Source: Lasiosphaeris hirsuta
Lineage: Eukaryota; Ascomycota; Sordariomycetes; Sordariales; Lasiosphaeriaceae
Reading direction: 5' to 3'
DNA length: 64,000 nt
Assembly (NCBI GenBank): GCA_030549175.1
Contig: JAUKUA010000005.1
Coordinates: 496,001 to 560,000 of the forward strand
Shown: positions 58,273 through 64,000 of the stretch, piece by piece
Numbering within the stretch: the first letter of the stretch is position 1
How the letters are laid out: the number at the start of each line of letters is the position of its first letter
The notes under the pieces: model-generated
What the model was told of the DNA's origin: nothing
Databases searched by the model: none
The model's input: the letters and a program-made list of their open reading frames with translations, nothing else
Made by a program: the position numbers and the translations under genes

Positions 58273-60822
58273 AGTTTACTTTAATAACCTACCTTTCTTT
58301 GAGGATAACGTAAGTTCTTTTATTACTCGAGTTATTACTATTTTAGTTCTTTATTAAGTAACTTTCCTAAGTTATAATAAATCCTTTATCTTCTTTTTCC
58401 ATATCTTCTATAAATACTTATTTAAAACGAATCTTCTTTATATCGTTTTTACTTATTCTTATGTTTCCATTGTCTTTTAACTTCTTAAAGTTCTTTAGCT
58501 CTTCTCTTAAATAGGTAGGTTACCTTAGAGTTACGGGCTTTATAGGAAACCTTTGTTCCTTAAACATTATAAGCTTTATAGGAGGTATAAAAGACACGGG
58601 CTTTTTTAGGAACCTAGGTTCTTAACATGTAATTAAACCTTCCTTTAGCTTCTACGATTATTTAATACACTCCGTCCGGATATGTTACCACAGTTCATTT
58701 CTATAGTCGAATATTTCCGTATAGCTTAAACATTTATACTTTTTCTTATCAGATATCTTATGCCAGATGAGGTTACTTAGTACTATAGGAGAACGAAGGA
58801 AAGCTAAATAGAAAGGAGGTATTATAATATTAAGAAAAGTAGTAATATCTCTCGGCCTTAAGTTACTTATATTACTACTAAGTATCAGTATTTTCTCCAT
58901 AGATAAACTTATCGTTAATATAGGTAAAATTACCGTTGTTATAAGGTTAGTGTTAGCCATAATACTACTACCTCTAAAACACTCAGTCTAGTTAGAAACC
59001 TCTAGGTATTTAGTTATTAAATCCTTAGTATAAGTACATATTATAACTACATTCGTTTACGTTACTAAAGTATAGATGTCTTTACTATCTACTTCTTTAG
59101 TTACTAAATAGTAACCCTTTATTATTAAAGTATCTTTAATTATTATTATTACCTTACTAAGTAGCTTATCTTTCTTAATGGTTAACTTAACCTCGTCTTT
59201 TATCTTTACTAGCTTAGTTAATATTATCGTCATTATAGGTTATAATATTATCTTAGTTACTTTTATAACCGTTTCTTTAGTAACTAACGTATTATAAGAT
59301 ATTAATATCTTTTCTTTGATCTTATCGAGGTAATCGTGAAATATATCTTTAGTAGTTAGTTAAGTATAAAGCTAATATAATTTCTTATATAGATTATTAT
59401 ACAGCTTAGTAAATAATTAGAAATCCTTCTTATCTTTTTATACTCTTATATACTTAAAATAATCTATTATATATATATATAGATTAACTTATTAACAATG
59501 TTATCTTCAGCCTTAAACTTACTTATAAGTTAACTAAATTATTGTTTTATATTTACTAACTTTAGTTTAAACTATTAAAGGATAATTATAACTTAGTTAA
59601 AAACATTTAATCTTACGTATTTTTTATCTTTAGTTAACAATTAAAACTTATATTATTAAAAGACTAATCTCTTAATTAATAAAAATAGTTCTTTATGAAA
59701 AGTACTATATTTATCTAGATCTAAGGCTATTTCCTTAATACGTATAATTTAAAAATAAATATTACGGTAACAAAGTTACTTATCGTTGTAAAACAGTTAG
59801 ACTTTATTATCTTTCTCTGGTAGTATGTCTAATTAAAGGAGACCGACATGATAAATCTACTAGTTAAAGCCTCTCGTCACTAACGGAATACTTACTTAAG
59901 CCTTAGAGACGGTTACCGACATATTAGTCCTTATAAAGGTAATTGTAAGATATGTTTACATAACCTATATCATCTACGTAAGCTACTTCTCGATTGTCAA
60001 TTACCTCAGAGGTAGAAATGAAGATAGACTAAGGGGTTACTCGTCAGTACAATCCTTAAGTAGATCCAGATCTTACCTTAGCATAGTCTTTCGCCATTTC
60101 GCTTAGTATTACGGGTAAGAATTCTTCGTCTTACAATATGGTATTGGACTCTCTTAATATAGTATCTCGTCTTGCTACTAACATCACGTTACTTAGTAAT
60201 AGGATAGTTAGCGTGCCTCTAAGTGTTAGGTCCGTAAGTAGTGGCGTTGTTAGGGTCTGTTAGATACCCCTTGGTTCTGACGTTTTTGCCGTTCTCAAGT
60301 ATTCTGGTATTAGATAGAGGCCTTCCTATACTCCTTAAAAGTAATTGTCGACCAGAGTTTTAAAGCGCTCTTTCGGAATGTGGTTGTCAACATTCCAGGC
60401 GTTTAGATAACTATTCTAAAAGAGTCTTCTTAAGTAGGTAAATGTTCCGTTGGTAAGAAAAATTAGCTTACTAACGCCACGAGTACTTACGCTTTGGCTT
60501 TACGCTGGTCTACCACTTGACTCTCGGATTCTTAGAGATGTAGTCGAATACCTGTTGGGCTTCGTGGAGCTTAACAATGTATATCCGCTTGTCTTGTTAT
60601 TTTAACAATAAGTCGCCGACTTAGTTAAGAGCCTTCGTGCCATTAACACACGCGCTGTCGTTATTATCTCAACAGTAAGTCGCCGACTCAGTTAAGAGCC
60701 TTCGTACTGTTGACGTTAACGTTGTCGTTATCTTTATTACAACGTGGTACAAGCTGGTGTTAGTCCTGGAGGCGTCAAATTGACTAATGAGGTCTATTCG
60801 ATTCGATGGTAGGGACGCTACT

Positions 60823-61056
60823 TACTACGGTCAAAAAGACCGCCTATGTAAGCGTTACTTTGGTGGTCCTTCACATGAACACTGACATGACATATTATAT
60901 GGTAGTATAAATAATTTATAAAGGATAGCCCGTTAGCAATCAGTCTAGATGGCACGCTGCCATCATATAGCAACGCACCCCCTTTGCTCAATTGAGCGTA
61001 GGGACTGCACACAACGGACTAACCTATCTGGGCTATCTACATCTTTCCACGTAATA
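60823..61056 (-). repeat. LTR (5' in its own orientation) of family D copy 3
   Basis: Complement of the D LTR; 234 bp, lightly mutated. It ends at TATTACGTGG on the minus strand and is directly followed on the plus strand by the 3' end of a family-G element. Confidence 0.82.
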
Positions 61057-61128
61057 CACATAAACCTACCGATCTTAGGATTATTAACCTAAGGCCTCGG
61101 GACAAGTCTTCTTAGAAGAGGGGATAAT
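61057..61128 (+). mobile_element. 3' end of a truncated family-G element with polypurine tract
   Basis: About 70 bp homologous to the inner border of the 3' LTR in A and B (GATTATTAACC...GTCTTCTTAG) and containing the purine run AGAAGAGGGGATAA immediately before the LTR. The rest of the interior is missing. Confidence 0.65.
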
Positions 61129-63805
61129 ATCATACTAGTAGGCTTACCTAGGTCAATAAGGTCACTGACCTCCTCGACTAAGCTATACCACTGGTATATA
61201 CTACATACATAACATCATGGACCCATAGTAACTCGTTAAGATCCTCACGAGTTAGTAGAGTGTCACACTGGCAGGCTCACCTAGGTCAACAGGGTCATTG
61301 ATCTCCTTGACCGAGTCATACACCAGCGGCACGAACCACACACAAGAAGCACATACCCATTGACCCACGAACATCCGTCATGGATCACGTGGATAAGGGA
61401 ACCATCACAGAGGATGGCCACAACGTGGCTCAACCTCGGGACATGATCCCACGCGTGGCTTATGGCCTATCCAGCCGACACGCAGGTCAGCGGATTCTCC
61501 TGAAGCACCCACGGGTTGCAACGGAATGCCCAGAACCACTCACAAGCCAGAGCAGCCGTACAACGGATCTCGCCCGCGCTAGGCAACGTCATCAGACTTC
61601 AGATTTGTCATGGACAAGCCATTTAACCTCAGCATCGTGGTCAGGGCCTGCACAGTCAGCCCAGACCCTGCAGCTGGTCTTTCGAATCATGGACCTCCCC
61701 GCTACCACCGGCATTCCTTTGGAAGACCTGGAACCCGACGTTCTCCGGAGTCTAGCTTCAGTGGTGACAGGTGGCCGCGACCCCCGCGTGTGAGTCACGA
61801 AGGGAACCGTTGCTGTGACAGCCGACATGGGATCGACCTAACAGCGCTGTGGCCAACGTAAGTACCAAGGACGTGAAGGAACACCTGCAGCAATGGACAC
61901 CATGCCGCTAGAGCTGTATGGATAAGTACTAATACCGACCATGGACCGACGTGTGATGGGCCGGCTTTACTTGGCATGTAGCCACGGATTTGTAGGGCGC
62001 GAGAGACGGGCGGCTAGAAAGGAGATTCGGGACCGACGGGCGGCTAGGAGGATCCTTCAGGTATTCTGGTATCCTTGTATCTTGTACATAGCCTTCCATA
62101 AGTAGGACAGGTGCGCTGCGACGGATCCTCGAGAGGAAGAAGCTCCCCAGTTCTCTTTGGACAAACCTAGAAAGATTATCAGCTGAACTTCAGTGAAGCT
62201 GAGGGGTAATACAACCTTGTGAACCCTTCTGTTTCTCCTGACTTGCAACTGCGAAGCATTGTGTCTTATCTTCTGTTGGATCATCCCATCTCCCTGAACC
62301 TCCTTCTCCCTGGCTCTCCACCACTTTGCATTGCGACAGTTAACTCCCTCACCGTTCTGTTCCAAAGCTCTGAATCGGACCTTGTGCTTATTAGCCTTGC
62401 GAAGATCAACTCCCTGAGTTCGTCGTGTGAAAGCTCTGAACTAGACCAACAGCAATTGTCGGGGTGGTTCGCTGAACGGTTGAGTCGAGAGTTAGGAAAA
62501 GGTTAAAGCTCTGCAGTCTGACTCTTCATTTGATATCTCACCTTGTGGTTGTCACACCCCAGACCTTCGCGGGCTGGCCTGTGTCACATAGAGAGTTAGA
62601 AACTATCACAGAGGTTACTACAACGTGGCTCAACCTCAAGACATATCCCATCATATAGTTAGTAGCTTATTCGGTCCATATACAGGTCAAGGAATCCTTA
62701 GATACGACTATAAGTCACGACGGGACGCCTTAAACTACCCACAAGCTAAAGTAACTATACAGTAAATCTTACCTACGCTAAGTAACGTCACTAAACTTTA
62801 GATTTGTCATAGATAAACCACTTAACCTCAACATCGTAACCAGGGCCTATATTATTAGTTAAGGTCCTATAGTTAGTCTTTCGAATCATAGACCTCCCCA
62901 CTATCGCTAATATTCCTTTAAAAGACCTAAACCCCGACATTCTCCAAAGTCTAGCTTTAGTAGTAACAAGTGGTTACGACTCCCACGTGTAAGTCACAAA
63001 GGAAACTATCGCTGTGACAAACGTTAGCCTTGGGACTTAGCGGTTTGTGGCCGACGTAAGTACTAAGGACGTGAAGGAACACCCACAACGATGGACGCCA
63101 TGCCACTTAAGCTGTAGGGATAAGTACTAATACCGACCATAGGCCGACGTATGATAGGCCGGCTTCACTTAGCTTGTAGCCACGGATTTGTAGGGCGTGA
63201 GAAACGGGCGGCCAAGGGAGATTCGGGACCGATGAGTAGCTAGGACGGATCCTTCAGGTATCTCGGTATTCTCATATCTTATACATAGTCCTCCATAAAA
63301 GGAACAGGTACGTTACAACGGATCCTCAAGAGGAAGAAGCTCCCTAGTTCTCTTAGAACAACCTAGAAAGATTATCAACTAAACTTCAATGAAGCTGAGG
63401 GGTAATACAACCTTGTAAACCCTTCTGTTTCTTACTGACTTATAACTACGAAGTATCGTGTGTTACCTTCTGTGGCATCATTCTATCTCCCTAAACCTAC
63501 CTCTTCCCACGACGTATATTACTACCTTGGGTTACGACCGTTAACTCCCTTACCGTTCTGTTCCATAGCTCTGAGTCAGACCATGTGTCTATCACTTGAC
63601 CATTGGGTCGTATGGGCCTTGCGAAGTTCACCTCCCTGTGTGCGTCGTGTGAAAGCTCTGAACGAGGACTAACACTATTGCCGGGGTAATCCGCCGTTCG
63701 GTTGAAGTTATAATTGAGGTTATAGCTCTGCAGTTCGATTCCTCACTTGATACCTCACCTTGTGGTTGTCACACCCCAGACCTTCGGTGGCTGGCCTGTG
63801 TCACA
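61129..63805 (+). repeat. Older family-G 3' LTR, split by a younger solo LTR
   Basis: Starts TATCATACTAG (for TGTCACACTGG) and ends GGCCTGTGTCACA. Without the insertion at 61261-62588 and the duplicated TAGAG it is about 1.34 kb. The left (inner) part is strongly mutated, while the last about 90 bp are nearly clean, as in the other G LTRs. Confidence 0.8.
61261..62588 (+). mobile_element. Nearly unmutated family-G solo LTR
   Basis: 1328 bp, TGTCACACTGGCAGG...GGCCTGTGTCACA, flanked by perfect TAGAG duplications (61256-61260 and 62589-62593), inserted inside an older copy of the same LTR. Balanced composition and intact CpA/TpG content show that it escaped RIP or was inserted after it. An ATG-initiated open frame 61380-61793 lies on the LTR sense strand. 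This copy is the best proxy for the ancestral LTR. Confidence 0.88.
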
Positions 63806-64000
63806 ATAAGGGCCTTGTGACGGATTCTCAAGAGGAAGAAACTTCCCAAGTCCTTTTTGAAAACAGCCTAGAAAGATTATCAGCTAAACTTCAGTGAACC
63901 TAAGGGATAATACAACCTTATAAACCCTTCTGTTTCCCATTAACTTACAGTTACGAAGTATCGTCTGCCATCTTCCTTATGATCATTCCATCTCCCTACA
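63806..64000 (+). repeat. Diverged family-G LTR fragment at right edge
   Basis: From about 63823 it matches the middle of the G LTR (GAGGAAGAA, CCTAGAAAGATTATCAGCT, TACAACCTT..AAACCCTTCTGTTTC) and shares the variant GTATCGTCTGCCATCTTCC with the complement of 53103-53391, suggesting a second subfamily. Continues beyond the window. Confidence 0.6.

Larger units (their letters stand above)
56079..61056 (-). mobile_element. Family D chromovirus copy 3, minus orientation, 3' part missing
   Basis: Minus-strand LTR 60823-61056 (complement of TGTTACGTGG...GTAGCA), then leader, gag and protease mirroring 24456-28243 of copy 1, then a reverse transcriptase region (about 57150-56082) that copy 1 lacks, including an INKIIIFS segment near 56445-56415 in the position of IDDIIIFS. 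Truncated at 56079. It carries a family-E insertion at 58030. The residual minus-strand open frame 58960-58685 is a gag fragment. Confidence 0.82.

Noticed and set aside
58685..58960. 91-codon minus-strand open frame as a small gene
   Set aside because: It lies in the gag region of family D copy 3 and matches 26580-26890 of copy 1; a surviving fragment of a dead gene.

Overview
The window looks like a chromosome segment from a filamentous ascomycete (Pezizomycotina, probably Sordariomycete-like). The evidence is short GT-AG introns of about 40-140 nt, families typical of that group (Zn2Cys6 regulator, fungal rhodopsin-domain receptor, DUF6594, UstYa/DUF3328, NACHT-type STAND protein), and a large repeat block carrying the footprint of repeat-induced point mutation (RIP): loss of CpA/TpG, gain of TpA, and Trp/Gln codons turned into stops.

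Region 1 (1 to about 24 kb) has balanced composition and carries genes. From the left edge it holds: a DHA2-type MFS exporter running off the window (-); a tRNA-Trp; an anion:cation symporter (Dal5-type) followed by an SsuD-like flavin monooxygenase, both +, a plausible sulfonate uptake/desulfonation pair; a UstYa-like oxidase; a DUF6594 membrane protein (-); a Zn2Cys6 regulator (-); a fungal rhodopsin-domain receptor; a cytochrome P450; an alpha/beta hydrolase; and a broken NACHT/STAND gene (-). Exon models were assembled by hand from splice sites, phases and family motifs. Several together resemble the accessory genes of a secondary-metabolite locus, but no PKS, NRPS, terpene synthase or RiPP precursor is visible.

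Region 2 (about 24.3 to 64 kb) has no intact host gene. It is a nest of Ty3/Gypsy chromodomain retrotransposons (chromoviruses) and solo LTRs. Family D has LTRs of about 234 bp: one 8.4 kb copy at 24.5-32.9 kb, plus a 5' part and an inverted copy facing each other at 53.4-61.1 kb. Family G has unusually long 1.33 kb LTRs and is coded on the minus strand in copies A, B and C. Copy A (34.2-51.6 kb) is inserted in remnant C with target duplication CTTAA, and copy B (37.6-46.3 kb) is inserted in A with TTATC. A nearly unmutated solo G LTR (61.26-62.59 kb, TAGAG) sits inside an older mutated G LTR. Family E (243 bp LTR-like) and family F (429 and 476 bp solo LTRs) are inserted into these.

The most notable signals are: (i) RIP density that is highest in element interiors and falls off towards the outer edges of the LTRs; (ii) repeated self-nesting of the chromodomain family; (iii) a long, RIP-damaged third open region downstream of the chromodomain in element D; (iv) an isolated UstYa-like gene and a possible sulfonate pair in the gene-rich part; (v) a NACHT gene whose P-loop lysine reads asparagine and whose three +1 shifts all lie in A/T homopolymers.
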